From Hyphomicrobiaceae bacterium UBA7697 (GTDB lineage: Bacteria > Pseudomonadota > Alphaproteobacteria > Rhizobiales > Methyloligellaceae), in contig DLGJ01000008.1 in assembly GCA_002482645.1 (NCBI GenBank), forward strand, positions 62,001 through 126,000: 64,000 nt of DNA. The letters run 5' to 3'. Below, one piece after another: positions 11,541 through 20,822 of this stretch; positions within the stretch are counted from its first letter, which is position 1; each line of letters opens with the position of its first letter. The notes beneath the pieces were generated by a model. The model saw only the letters and a list, made by a program, of their open reading frames with translations. It was not told the DNA's origin and ran no database searches. A program made the position numbers and the translations under genes.

Positions 11541-12406
11541 CCTCACCGGCGCCCACCAACGGCAATCACGCAACGACTCAGCACCGATCCTCTTCAGAGC
11601 TACGGCGCCGCATCGTGTCCGCCGTGGTCTTGGCGACGCTCGCGCTCGCGGCGCTCGCGGCAAGCCCCTGGAGCTTCCTCGTTCTCGTGATCGCCTCGGC
11701 GGCTCTGCTGCTGTGGGAGTGGGGCGCCGCAACGCGCGGCAGCGGCGGCGATGCAACCACGCTCCTGCAAGTGGCCTGCGTCACCGCGCTCGTGATTTTC
11801 GTCGCGGTCCACAAATTCGTGGTGGCCGCGATCCTGCTGGCCGCGGTGCTGGCGGTCATCGCCATTTGGGGCAGCCGGAGAAACGGCACGCGCAACGCCG
11901 CGCTCGATGCGGCGGGGCTCGCCTATGTCGCCTTGCCGGCGGCCGCGCTGATCTGGCTGCGCGGCGATCCGTCCTACGGGTTGACGGCGGTTCTATTCGT
12001 TCTGGTCGTCGCCTGGACCACCGATACGGCGTCCTATATCGGTGGCCGGACGTTCGGCGGTCCGAAATTCGCACCGGCCATTTCGCCGAAAAAGACGTGG
12101 AGCGGTTTCCTCGTCGGAACGTCCGTGCCCGCCCTGATTGGACTGGCCTTCGCCCAGTATCTCGGCAACAGCTCCGCGCCCGCTCTCGCCGTCGTGGCAT
12201 TAGCGCTTGCCTTCGCCTGCCAGATGGGTGACTTGCTTGAGAGCGCGGTGAAGCGGAGCCTGGGCATCAAGGACATGAGCCAGCTGATTCCCGGCCATGG
12301 CGGTTTTTTCGACCGGATCGACAGCCTGCTGCTCGCGGCGGTCGTGGCGGCTGTCATCGCTCTGCGAAACGCCGTCTCTCCGGGCGCCGGGCTCTTGATC
12401 TGGTAA
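11537..12406 (+). CDS. cdsA: Phosphatidate cytidylyltransferase
   Basis: Integral membrane enzyme making CDP-diacylglycerol from phosphatidate and CTP, the branch point of phospholipid synthesis. The 289 aa protein is mostly hydrophobic with about seven or eight helices and ends with the CdsA signature around KRSLGIKDMSQLIPGHGGFF-DRIDSL (about residues 238-262). The start is GTG 11537, inside the uppS stop (GTGA overlap). The conserved Asp/His segment matches the catalytic region of the family. Confidence 0.93.
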   Translation: MTSPAPTNGNHATTQHRSSSELRRRIVSAVVLATLALAALAASPWSFLVLVIASAALLLWEWGAATRGSGGDATTLLQVACVTALVIFVAVHKFVVAAILLAAVLAVIAIWGSRRNGTRNAALDAAGLAYVALPAAALIWLRGDPSYGLTAVLFVLVVAWTTDTASYIGGRTFGGPKFAPAISPKKTWSGFLVGTSVPALIGLAFAQYLGNSSAPALAVVALALAFACQMGDLLESAVKRSLGIKDMSQLIPGHGGFFDRIDSLLLAAVVAAVIALRNAVSPGAGLLIW

Positions 12407-12416
12407 GAGGCATCAC

Positions 12417-13634
12417 CTGTTTCCATTAGAAAAACAACCGGCTACAACGCCGCGCTCCGGCGCCAAGCGACCTAAACGGATCTCCGTCCTCGGCGCGACC
12501 GGGTCGATTGGCGAGAGCACGCTCGATCTCGTCGGACGCGACCCGGACGCCTTCGAGGTGATCGCGCTGACCGGCAACAGGAACGTGGCCCGGCTCGCCG
12601 AACTGGCCGTCCGCCACAACGCCAGGCTTGCCGTGTCGGCCGATGCCAAGTGCTACAAGGACCTGCTGCTGGCTCTGGCGGGAACGGGCATCGAAGTGGC
12701 GGCCGGTCCGCAAGCATTGCTCGACGCCGCCGCCCGTCCGGCCGACTGGATCATGGCGGCCATTGTCGGCGTCGCCGGCCTCAGACCGACTCTCCGCGCC
12801 GTCCGCCAAGGAACGTCGGTCGCACTGGCCAACAAGGAATGCCTCGTCTCGGGCGGCACCGTGTTCATGAGCGAGGTCGCGCGTCACGGCACGACCCTGC
12901 TCCCCGTCGACTCCGAGCACTCCGCCGCACTGCAGGCCATGACGGGGACGGAGCTCGACCGCGTCGAGTCGGTTTGCCTAACGGCCTCCGGCGGCCCGTT
13001 CCGCACATGGAGCGCGGCGCAGATGGCGGACGCCGGGCCGGAGCAAGCCCTGAAGCATCCGAACTGGTCCATGGGCGCGAAAGTCACGATCGACTCCGCG
13101 TCGCTGATGAACAAAGGGCTCGAACTGATCGAGGCGCACCATCTCTTCGCGCTGCCGCCGGAGAAGCTGGACGTCCTCGTCCATCCGCAGTCGATCGTGC
13201 ATTGTCTCGTTCAAATGACCGATGGCGCCGTGCTCGCTCAGCTGAGTTGCCCGGACATGCGGACGCCGATCGCCTATAGCCTTGCGTGGCCCGAGCGGAT
13301 GCATGTCCCGAACGAGCGGATCGACCTTGCGAAGCTCGGTTCGCTGACCTTCGAAGCGCCGGACCCCGAGCGGTTCCCGGCACTTCGCCTGGCGAAGGAC
13401 GTGCTATGCTGCGGCGGAAGCGCCGGAGCCGTCCTGAATGCCGCGAACGAAGTCGCCGTTGCGGCCTTCCTCGAGAAGCGGCTAGGGTTTCTGGGAATCG
13501 CCGGTTTGGTCGAAACCGCACTGGTGGATTGCGCGGATCTGACGGGCCTGAACCCCACGAGCGCGGAGGACGTCCTCGAAATCGACGAAGAGGCGCGGCG
13601 GCGGGCCGAGGCGCGGCTGCCGCACTGGGCCTAA
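12417..13634 (+). CDS. dxr: 1-deoxy-D-xylulose 5-phosphate reductoisomerase, apparent CTG start
   Basis: Second enzyme of the MEP isoprenoid pathway; it rearranges and reduces DXP to MEP with NADPH. The NADPH-binding motif VLGATGSIGES, the core EHSAALQ, and KVTIDSASLMNKGLE are visible. In this frame no ATG, GTG or TTG exists between the upstream stop (12396) and the Rossmann motif (starting at 12480). The first GTG (12558) would delete that motif. CTG at 12417 lies 6 nt after an AAGAGG site and gives 405 aa, the expected length, so it is proposed as the start. A sequencing error or an ATC start at 12480 are alternatives. Confidence 0.85.
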   Translation: MFPLEKQPATTPRSGAKRPKRISVLGATGSIGESTLDLVGRDPDAFEVIALTGNRNVARLAELAVRHNARLAVSADAKCYKDLLLALAGTGIEVAAGPQALLDAAARPADWIMAAIVGVAGLRPTLRAVRQGTSVALANKECLVSGGTVFMSEVARHGTTLLPVDSEHSAALQAMTGTELDRVESVCLTASGGPFRTWSAAQMADAGPEQALKHPNWSMGAKVTIDSASLMNKGLELIEAHHLFALPPEKLDVLVHPQSIVHCLVQMTDGAVLAQLSCPDMRTPIAYSLAWPERMHVPNERIDLAKLGSLTFEAPDPERFPALRLAKDVLCCGGSAGAVLNAANEVAVAAFLEKRLGFLGIAGLVETALVDCADLTGLNPTSAEDVLEIDEEARRRAEARLPHWA

Positions 13635-13697
13635 TCTTCACACGGGGAAACGGCGGCGCGGACTAGCAAGAGCCAAATTTTCTAGGTATCTGAACGT

Positions 13698-14840
13698 ATG
13701 GACATATTCACATCGCTTGCCGGATTCGGCGGAAGCTTTCTCGGCTATCTCATCCCGTTCCTGTTCGTTCTCACCGTCGTGGTTTTCGTCCACGAGATGG
13801 GGCATTTCTTGGTGGCGCGCTGGTGCGGCGTGGGCGTCAAGGCCTTCTCGATCGGTTTCGGCCCGGAAATCTTCGGATTCAACGACCGGCATGGGACGCG
13901 TTGGCGCGTGGCTTGGATTCCGCTCGGCGGCTACGTGAAGTTTGTCGACGACGAGAACGCGGCCAGCGCCGGACAGAAATCCCTCGAGTCCATGTCGGAG
14001 GCCGACCGCAAGGTGAGCTTTCAGGGGAAATCGCTGGGCCAGCGCGCCGCCATCGTCGCCGCGGGCCCCATCGCGAACTTCATCTTCGCGATCCTGATTT
14101 TCACGGCGATTTTCAGCATTTTCGGCGAGCGCATCACCGCACCGAAAGTGGACTCGATCACGCCCGGCAGCGCCGCCGAACGTGCCGGCTTCAAGCCCGG
14201 CGACCTCGTGACCAGTATCGACGGCACGAGCATCACCAATTTCTCCGAAATGCAGCGCGTCGTCGCCACGAGCCCCGACCGCGAACTGCATTTCGTGGTG
14301 GATCGCGGGGGCGCACCCGTCGATCTCACGGCGGTTCCCGAACGTAAGGAAATCACCGATCGCTTTGGAAACACTTTCAAAATCGGTCTTCTGGGAATCA
14401 AACGGAGCGCTTCGCCCGACGACTGGACCTTGGAGCGCCACAATCCCGTAACGGCGTTCGTGATGGGGGTGAAGGAGTGCTATTTCGTCGTATCCCGCTC
14501 GCTCGGTTATCTCTACGACGTCATCAAAGGCCGCGAGGATGCCGACCAGTTGGGCGGTCCGCTGAGAATTGCCCAAGTATCGGGACAAGTCGCGACGGCA
14601 GGATTTCTTGCGCTTCTCAACCTGGCGGCCATTATCTCGGTGAGTATCGGGCTTATCAATCTTTTCCCAATACCAATGCTCGATGGCGGACATCTGCTGT
14701 TTTACGGAATCGAGGCGGTGAGGGGCAAACCGCTCAGCGAATCGACCCAGGAAATCGGTTTTCGCATTGGCCTTGCGTTCGTCCTCATGCTAATGATTTT
14801 CGCAACCTGGAACGATCTGATTCACTTGAAGTTTCTATGA
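13698..14840 (+). CDS. rseP: RIP metalloprotease RseP / site-2 protease family
   Basis: Intramembrane zinc protease that cleaves anti-sigma factors and residual signal peptides. The 380 aa protein has the zinc-binding HEMGH at residues 32-36 in the first transmembrane helix, a periplasmic PDZ domain (SITPGSAAERAGFKPGDLVT, about 148-190) and the third zinc ligand in PIPMLDGGHLLFYG near the C-terminal helices. It lies between dxr and bamA, the usual alphaproteobacterial position, tying it to envelope homeostasis. Confidence 0.96.
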   Translation: MDIFTSLAGFGGSFLGYLIPFLFVLTVVVFVHEMGHFLVARWCGVGVKAFSIGFGPEIFGFNDRHGTRWRVAWIPLGGYVKFVDDENAASAGQKSLESMSEADRKVSFQGKSLGQRAAIVAAGPIANFIFAILIFTAIFSIFGERITAPKVDSITPGSAAERAGFKPGDLVTSIDGTSITNFSEMQRVVATSPDRELHFVVDRGGAPVDLTAVPERKEITDRFGNTFKIGLLGIKRSASPDDWTLERHNPVTAFVMGVKECYFVVSRSLGYLYDVIKGREDADQLGGPLRIAQVSGQVATAGFLALLNLAAIISVSIGLINLFPIPMLDGGHLLFYGIEAVRGKPLSESTQEIGFRIGLAFVLMLMIFATWNDLIHLKFL

Positions 14841-14915
14841 TGGTGGGATTCACGGGCAGGGATTAACGAAACCACGTGATTTCATCCGCAGTGAAACGAA
14901 ATCGTATCTAAAATC

Positions 14916-14962
14916 GGCCACAAACAAGTGGCCAGCTTGATGTCCAATAGGCTTCTGCCTAT
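14916..14962 (+). promoter_or_regulatory. Two hairpins between rseP and bamA
   Basis: GGCCAC-AAACAA-GTGGCC (14916-14933) and ATAGGC-TTCT-GCCTAT (14947-14962) are both perfect stems. The second is followed by a G-run and only a short T-run, so it is at best a weak terminator of the rseP transcript. The pair may instead form part of the bamA leader. Confidence 0.4.
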
Positions 14963-14997
14963 CGGGGGGTTTGGGTTAACGGGGGATTACACCAGAA

Positions 14998-17415
14998 ATG
15001 GTGCGGAGGACGTTGGAAAGAGGGCTGTTTGCAGTCCTCCTCGTGCTATGTAGCGTCCCGCTCTCGCTGGGTCTCAGCGGGGGATTCGGCGACCTCACGG
15101 CGGCCGCCCAAAACGCCACGATCAGTTCCATCGTCGTTCAAGGCAATCAGCGCGTCGAAGCCGAGACGATCCGGTCCTACCTCACGTTTTCCGCCGGCGA
15201 TCCGTACGATCCGGGCGAAGTCAATCAATCCCTCAAAACTCTGTTCGCGACCGGCCTGTTCAAGGACGTGCGGATCCGGCGGCAATACTCCACGGTGGTG
15301 GTGGCGGTCGTCGAAAACCCTGTCGTGGCGCGCGTCCGTTTCGAAGGAAACAAGGACGTCGAGACCGACACGCTTCGCTCGGAAGTTCAGCTCAAGCCCC
15401 GCTCGGTCTACACTCAAGCCCGGGTCCAGGCCGACGAACAGCGTATCCGCGACGTCCTCAGCCGCCAGGGCCATTACGATGCCCAGGTCAGCGCTCAAGT
15501 CGTTCCCCTCGGCGGCAATCGGGTCGAAGTCGTCTTCCAGATCGGGGAGGGCGTCAAAACCAAGGTCCAGGCGATCCGTTTCGTCGGCAACGATTCCTTC
15601 AGCGACTCCCAGCTGCGCTACGTGATCACCACGACGCGCACCAACTGGCTGAGCTTTCTCAAGAACACGAATATTTACGATCCGGACCGGCTGGCCCTCG
15701 ATCGCGAATTGCTGCGCCAGTTCTATCTCAAGAACGGCTATGCCGACGTTCGCATCCTGTCCTCGAACGCCGACATCGTCCCGGGCGACGGCAGTGGCGG
15801 TTTCTTCAATCGCAACGAGGGCGGTTTCGTCATCACCTTCGAGATCTACGAAGGCCCGCGGTACCAGTTCGGGTATGTCGATATCGAAAGCGCGCTGCCG
15901 TCACTGGACGTGAACGCCCTTGGCGGCGCTCTTCTGACGAGACCGGGACGCCGCTACAACGTGGAGAAGGTCGAAAAGACCGTTGAAGCCCTGACCGTCA
16001 AAGTGTCCGAGCAGGGTTACGCGTTCGGTCAGGTGAGGCCGCGTTTCGATCGCGATCCGACCACGCAGACGATCAACATCACCTATGTCATCGACGAAGG
16101 TCCGCGCATCTATATTGAGCGGATCAACATCGTCGGCAACTACCGCACCGAAGATCAGGTCATTCGCCGCCAGTTCCGTCTGGCTGAAGGCGATGCCTAT
16201 AACCGCCTATTGATCGAAGCGGCGCGCAGACGTTTGCGCGGACTCGGATTCTTCAAGACCGTCGAGATCGAGACCGAGCCTGGCAGTGCGCCGGACCGCG
16301 TGGTCATCAACGTCGTGGTCGTGGAACAGCCCACCGGCGAGTTCTCGTTCGGTGTTGGTTACTCCACGACGGAAGGCGTGATCGGCGACGTCAGCATCAC
16401 CGAGCGCAATCTGATGGGCCGCGGCCAGTACGTCCGCCTTGGCCTGTCCGGCAGCCTCGAGCGCTTCCAGGTCGATTTCAGCTTCACCGAACCGGCCTTC
16501 CTCGGCCGCAACATCGCGGCCGGTTTCGACCTGTTCCACAAAGAGGTCGATCTGCGCGACGTCGCCTCATTCCGGCAACGCGACACGGGCGGCAATCTGC
16601 GTATCGGCTTCCCCGTGGCCAACAACACCCAGCTCGGCTTGCGTTACCGGCTGCAGCGCGAGGAGATCTACGACGCGACGAACAACGCTTCGCTGGCCAT
16701 CAAGCAGGCCGCGGACGAAGGGGCGGTCATCGTTTCGAGCCTTGGCTACACGCTTGCCTATGATACGCGGAACCTGCCACAGGCTCCGACAAGCGGCGTC
16801 TTCGCGTCGATCTCGCAGGACTTCGCCGGCGTCGGCGGAGACGTGCAATACAACCGGTTCGTCTTGGACACCCGCGGCTACTATCCCATCACCAACAAGA
16901 TCACCCTTGTTGGCCGCGTCCAGGGCGGCATTATCGAGCCTTGGGGAGGCGAGGATCTCCGCCTGACGGACCTGTTCTTCAAGGGTGGCGAGACGATCCG
17001 CGGCTTCGAGCGCGCGGGCTACGGTCCTCGCGATGCTTGCCGCAGTCCTACGACCGGCTCGCGCATCGCGAACTGTAGCCAAGACGCGTTGGGCGGCAAG
17101 TATTTCTGGGCCACCACGGCCGAGGTCCGCTTCCCGCTGCCGCTCATTCCGGAAAATCTCGGCATGCAGGGCGCCGTCTTCGTGGACGCCGGTTCGCTTT
17201 GGGAGCCGGGCGAGGCTGCCATCGCGGCCATGCCCGATGAGGGGCCCACTGGAAGCTTCATCGAAGACACGGCGGATGTCCGCCTGTCGACCGGCGTCAG
17301 CCTGATCTGGCAGTCTCCGCTTGGGCCACTCCGCGCCGACCTTGCCGAGGCGTTGCTGAAGGCCGACTTCGACCGGACGGAACTCTTCCGCTTCGGTGCT
17401 TCGACCCAATTCTAA
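14998..17415 (+). CDS. bamA: Outer membrane protein assembly factor BamA
   Basis: Essential Omp85-family insertase that folds beta-barrel proteins into the outer membrane. The 805 aa precursor has a signal peptide (residues 1 to about 35, ending near TAAAQ), five POTRA domains (first starting ISSIVVQGNQRVEAETI, last ending before EQPTGEFSFGVGYSTTEG) and a 16-strand barrel. The chain ends in Phe (FGASTQF), the usual insertion signal. Downstream genes are lpxD-fabZ-lpxA-lpxI, coupling outer membrane protein and lipid A supply. Confidence 0.97.
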   Translation: MVRRTLERGLFAVLLVLCSVPLSLGLSGGFGDLTAAAQNATISSIVVQGNQRVEAETIRSYLTFSAGDPYDPGEVNQSLKTLFATGLFKDVRIRRQYSTVVVAVVENPVVARVRFEGNKDVETDTLRSEVQLKPRSVYTQARVQADEQRIRDVLSRQGHYDAQVSAQVVPLGGNRVEVVFQIGEGVKTKVQAIRFVGNDSFSDSQLRYVITTTRTNWLSFLKNTNIYDPDRLALDRELLRQFYLKNGYADVRILSSNADIVPGDGSGGFFNRNEGGFVITFEIYEGPRYQFGYVDIESALPSLDVNALGGALLTRPGRRYNVEKVEKTVEALTVKVSEQGYAFGQVRPRFDRDPTTQTINITYVIDEGPRIYIERINIVGNYRTEDQVIRRQFRLAEGDAYNRLLIEAARRRLRGLGFFKTVEIETEPGSAPDRVVINVVVVEQPTGEFSFGVGYSTTEGVIGDVSITERNLMGRGQYVRLGLSGSLERFQVDFSFTEPAFLGRNIAAGFDLFHKEVDLRDVASFRQRDTGGNLRIGFPVANNTQLGLRYRLQREEIYDATNNASLAIKQAADEGAVIVSSLGYTLAYDTRNLPQAPTSGVFASISQDFAGVGGDVQYNRFVLDTRGYYPITNKITLVGRVQGGIIEPWGGEDLRLTDLFFKGGETIRGFERAGYGPRDACRSPTTGSRIANCSQDALGGKYFWATTAEVRFPLPLIPENLGMQGAVFVDAGSLWEPGEAAIAAMPDEGPTGSFIEDTADVRLSTGVSLIWQSPLGPLRADLAEALLKADFDRTELFRFGASTQF

Positions 17416-17483
17416 GGATTGCCGCCGTCCAACGCGGCTTCCTGCTCACGCGCGTTCCGACACGCCGTTCGCAAGGAGACCTG

Positions 17484-18557
17484 ATGGAACACCCGGGTTT
17501 TTTCGACCGTGCCGGTCCGTTCTCCTTGCGCGCCGTCGCCGGCGCCGTGGGGGCCGAGCTCGGGGCGATTGCCGACCCGGACCTTCCGATCCGCGATGTC
17601 CGGCCCTTGGACGATGCGGGCGCGAACGACCTCTCGTTTATCGACAATCCGAAATACCTGCCGGCCCTGGCAGGAACGAAGGCAAGCGTCTGCATCGTCG
17701 CTCCAAAGTTCGTCCGCAAGGTGCCCGAGGGAACCGCGGCTCTGGTTATACCGGAGCCCTATCGGGGTTTTGCCAAGGCCATTGCTCTGTTCTACCCGGA
17801 CTCCCTCAAACCTCGGGCGGCGGGTTCTCGCCGGAGCGGCACTCCAACGGACGCCATCCATCCGTCTGCGATTCTCGAGCAAGACGTCACAGTCGAGCCG
17901 GGCGCCGTTGTCGGTCCAGAGGCTCAAATCGGCCGGGGTACGACCATTGCCGCCGGCGCTGTCGTCGGGTACCGGGTCCATATCGGCCGGGACTGTTACG
18001 TCGGGCCCAACGCATCCGTGACCCATGCCCTGATCGGAAATCGTGTCGTGCTGCACGCGGGCGTGGCCATTGGCCAGGACGGCTTCGGCTTCGCCATGGG
18101 CCGGGAGGGACACATGAAAGTCCCGCAGATCGGCCGGGTCGTGGTGCAGGACGACGTGGAGATTGGAGCCAACTCGACGGTCGACCGCGGCGCCCTTCGA
18201 GATACGATTATCGGAGAAGGCACGAAAATTGATAATCTCGTCCAAATCGGGCACAACGTCATCGTTGGAAGGCATTGCATTATCGTGTCCCAAACGGGTA
18301 TTTCGGGCAGTTCCGAACTCGGCGATTTCGTAGCTCTGGGCGGCCAGGTGGGCGTTGTCGGCCACCTCAAGATTGGCGCTGGTGCACAGATCGCCGCTAG
18401 CAGCAACGTCCGGGGCGATGTTCCGCCGGGGGCACGTTGGGGAGGAACGCCGGCAAAGCCAGTCCGGTTGTGGTTCCGGGAGTTGACCCTGTTGCGGCAG
18501 CTCGCGGAACGTAAGGATACAAAGAGTGAAGAAGAAGAGGGCGGGGACGGCGCATAG
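17484..18557 (+). CDS. lpxD: UDP-3-O-acylglucosamine N-acyltransferase
   Basis: Third step of lipid A synthesis: transfers a hydroxyacyl chain from acyl-ACP to the 2-amino group of UDP-3-O-acylglucosamine. The 357 aa protein has the N-terminal uridine-binding domain (DVRPLDDAGANDLSFIDN), then a left-handed beta-helix of hexapeptide repeats from about residue 120 to 310. The catalytic His lies in QIGHNVIVGRHCII. ATG 17484 is 68 bp after bamA with a GGAG site. Confidence 0.95.
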   Translation: MEHPGFFDRAGPFSLRAVAGAVGAELGAIADPDLPIRDVRPLDDAGANDLSFIDNPKYLPALAGTKASVCIVAPKFVRKVPEGTAALVIPEPYRGFAKAIALFYPDSLKPRAAGSRRSGTPTDAIHPSAILEQDVTVEPGAVVGPEAQIGRGTTIAAGAVVGYRVHIGRDCYVGPNASVTHALIGNRVVLHAGVAIGQDGFGFAMGREGHMKVPQIGRVVVQDDVEIGANSTVDRGALRDTIIGEGTKIDNLVQIGHNVIVGRHCIIVSQTGISGSSELGDFVALGGQVGVVGHLKIGAGAQIAASSNVRGDVPPGARWGGTPAKPVRLWFRELTLLRQLAERKDTKSEEEEGGDGA

Positions 18558-18588
18558 TCAGCCCCCCGCATCGGAGGAGCCGGTCCGA

Positions 18589-19068
18589 ATGAACGAGAGC
18601 GGAGATATTCAGAGGCCTGATAAGGTGGAAACCGCCGATATCATGAAGCTTCTGCCACATCGTTACCCATTCCTGCTGGTCGACCGTATCGTCGACATGG
18701 ATGGGGATCGCTCAGCAACCGGCATCAAGAACGTGACGGCCAATGAGCCTTATTTCCAGGGTCATTTTCCCGGGAACCCGGTCATGCCCGGCGTTCTGTT
18801 GATCGAGGGCATGGCGCAGACCGCCGGCGCCTTGTGCATGCGATTTCTCGATGAGTTCGAGGAGCCGCCGCTCGTCTATTTCATGGCGATCGACAAGGCG
18901 CGTTTCCGCCGTCCCGTGATTCCCGGAGACACGGTTCTCTACTATGTGGAGAAGATGCGCAGCCGCGGTAAGGTCTGGCGCTTCAAGGCGAGGGCCGTCG
19001 TCGACGGCAACCTTGTGGCCGAAGCCGAGGTCAGTGCGGTGATCGTCGATACGATCGAGGCAGAGTAA
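18589..19068 (+). CDS. fabZ: 3-hydroxyacyl-[acyl-carrier-protein] dehydratase FabZ
   Basis: Hot-dog-fold dehydratase in fatty-acid elongation. Motifs are LLPHRYPFLLVDRI and GHFPGNPVMPGVLLIEGMAQ, including the catalytic His and Glu. ATG 18589 is chosen because a strong GGAGGAG ends 9 nt before it, giving 159 aa; an in-frame GTG at 18526 would overlap lpxD and adds a Lys/Glu-rich tail not typical of the family. It competes with lpxA for hydroxyacyl-ACP, explaining the shared operon. Confidence 0.95.
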   Translation: MNESGDIQRPDKVETADIMKLLPHRYPFLLVDRIVDMDGDRSATGIKNVTANEPYFQGHFPGNPVMPGVLLIEGMAQTAGALCMRFLDEFEEPPLVYFMAIDKARFRRPVIPGDTVLYYVEKMRSRGKVWRFKARAVVDGNLVAEAEVSAVIVDTIEAE

Positions 19069-19075
19069 GCATTTC

Positions 19076-19882
19076 ATGTCCAAGATCCACGCGACCGCGC
19101 AGGTCGATCCAGGAGCCAAACTTGGGTCGAATGTCGAGATCGGGGCGTTTTGCGTTGTCGGTCCCCATGCCGAACTCGGCGACAACGTCGTGCTCCGTTC
19201 GCATGTGGTGATCGAGGGACGCACGACGATCGGCGCCGGTTGCAAGATCTTTCCTTTCGCCTCGGTCGGACTCGAACCGCAGGACGTCAAGTACAAGGAC
19301 GATCCGAGCACGGTGACCATCGGCGAGAACACGCTCATCCGGGAACACGTGACCGTTCACCGGGGCACGCCGACGGGCCATTTGGCGACACATGTCGGCT
19401 CGAACTGCTTCTTGATGATCGGCGCCCATGTCGCTCACGACTGCCAGATCGGCGACAACGTCACGCTCGTGAACGGCGTGACGCTCGGTGGACATGTTTC
19501 CGTTGGCGACGGCGCGATCGTCGGGGGGCTGTCCGCGGTGCATCAGTTCGTCCGCATCGGCGCCTATTCGTTCGTGGGCGGTATGTCGGGCGTCGCCGCC
19601 GATCTCATCCCCTTCGGGATGGCTCTCGGCAACCGGGCCAACCTCAATGGACTCAACATCGTCGGATTGAAGCGAAAGGGCTTCTCGCGCGAGCAGATCC
19701 ACGAGCTCCGCAAGGCGTACCGCATGCTGTTCTCCAGCGAAGGCACGCTGAAGGAGCGGCTCGAAGACGTCGAAGCCATGTTCTCGGCCAACGAACTCGC
19801 ACGGCAGATCATAGATTTCATCAAGAGCGATTCTGATCGGTCATTCTGCGTCCCGAACAATGTCGCAACGCCAAGCCGCTGA
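19076..19882 (+). CDS. lpxA: UDP-N-acetylglucosamine acyltransferase
   Basis: First step of lipid A synthesis: O-acylation of UDP-GlcNAc. The 268 aa protein consists of hexapeptide repeats forming a left-handed beta-helix (IHATAQVDPGAKLGSNVEIG onward), the catalytic-His loop HVAHDCQIGDNVTL, and a C-terminal helical domain (LKRKGFSREQIHELRKAYR). It overlaps the lpxI start by 23 bp, showing tight coupling. Confidence 0.96.
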   Translation: MSKIHATAQVDPGAKLGSNVEIGAFCVVGPHAELGDNVVLRSHVVIEGRTTIGAGCKIFPFASVGLEPQDVKYKDDPSTVTIGENTLIREHVTVHRGTPTGHLATHVGSNCFLMIGAHVAHDCQIGDNVTLVNGVTLGGHVSVGDGAIVGGLSAVHQFVRIGAYSFVGGMSGVAADLIPFGMALGNRANLNGLNIVGLKRKGFSREQIHELRKAYRMLFSSEGTLKERLEDVEAMFSANELARQIIDFIKSDSDRSFCVPNNVATPSR

Positions 19883-20765
19883 CAGTGGATCGTCGTCCGC
19901 CCCGAAGGCGACAAAGGTCCGGGGGCCGCTCGGTATCATCGCCGGGCGGGGGTCCTTGCCGCGCTTCATCGCCGAGACCGCGAGCGCCGACAACATCCCG
20001 TTTCACATTGTCGGCATCAGAGGCGAGGCCGATCCGGCCATCGAGCGGTTTCCCCATACCTGGATCAAATGGGGCGAGGTCGGAAAACTGTTCGGGGCGC
20101 TCAAGAAGAACGACTGCAACGACCTCGTCATTATCGGCGGTGTGAACCGGCCGGATTTCGACAATGTTCGAATCGACCTCGGCGCGATCAAGACGCTGCC
20201 GTTCTTGTTGAGCCTCGCCAAGGGCGGGGACGACCACATCCTCTCGCGGATCGTGCGCTTCTTCGAGGAGAAGGGCTATCGCGTCCATGGCGCGGGCGAT
20301 GTGCTGCCGGAGCTCTTGATGCCTCAAGGCAATCTGGCCGCGCGCAAGCCGGGCGCCGAGGACAAAGCGGACATGGAACTCGCATTCGAAACCGTCCGGG
20401 CGCTCGGCGCGCTCGATATCGGCCAGGCGGCCGTGGTCGCCAAAGGACGCGTTCTCGCGGTCGAAGCGGCCGAAGGCACCGACGCCATGCTGGAGCGCTG
20501 CGTGGAGATCAAACGGCGAGGACGGAGCCACGGCGGCGCGGGCGGCGTGCTCGTCAAGGCGCCCAAACCCGGACAGGAAGAACGGATCGACATGCCGACG
20601 ATTGGTCCGGCGACGATCCACAGGGCCGCCGAGGCTGGACTTGCCGGGATCGCGGTCGCCGCGGGGCACGTTCTGCTCGCGGAGCGCAAGCGCGTGATCG
20701 ACGGCGCCAATGAGCGCAAGCTCTTCCTTTATGGAGCTCCATGGGACGGCGACACGGACGCGTGA
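19860..20765 (+). CDS. lpxI: UDP-2,3-diacylglucosamine pyrophosphatase LpxI
   Basis: Alphaproteobacterial replacement for LpxH; it hydrolyses UDP-2,3-diacylglucosamine to lipid X in the lipid A pathway. The 301 aa sequence begins, after a short Ser-rich extension, with GPLGIIAGRGSLPRFIAETA and has the two-domain LpxI (DUF1009) layout with KAPKPGQEERIDMPTIGP. The gene that normally follows, lpxB, is not here: the next gene is gltA on the opposite strand, 58 bp away. Confidence 0.93.
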   Translation: MSQRQAADSGSSSAPKATKVRGPLGIIAGRGSLPRFIAETASADNIPFHIVGIRGEADPAIERFPHTWIKWGEVGKLFGALKKNDCNDLVIIGGVNRPDFDNVRIDLGAIKTLPFLLSLAKGGDDHILSRIVRFFEEKGYRVHGAGDVLPELLMPQGNLAARKPGAEDKADMELAFETVRALGALDIGQAAVVAKGRVLAVEAAEGTDAMLERCVEIKRRGRSHGGAGGVLVKAPKPGQEERIDMPTIGPATIHRAAEAGLAGIAVAAGHVLLAERKRVIDGANERKLFLYGAPWDGDTDA

Positions 20766-20822
20766 CCTATCGCACGCGGATGTCCTCGTAAGTCGAACTT
20801 GTTCGGAGCGGCGTGTGCCCGA

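Noticed and set aside
18526..18588. Earlier GTG start for fabZ overlapping lpxD
   Set aside because: The ATG at 18589 has a strong GGAGGAG at ideal spacing and matches the family length.
20766..20822. A hidden or degraded lpxB between lpxI and gltA
   Set aside because: Only 57 bp are available and none of them reads as a remnant of lpxB.
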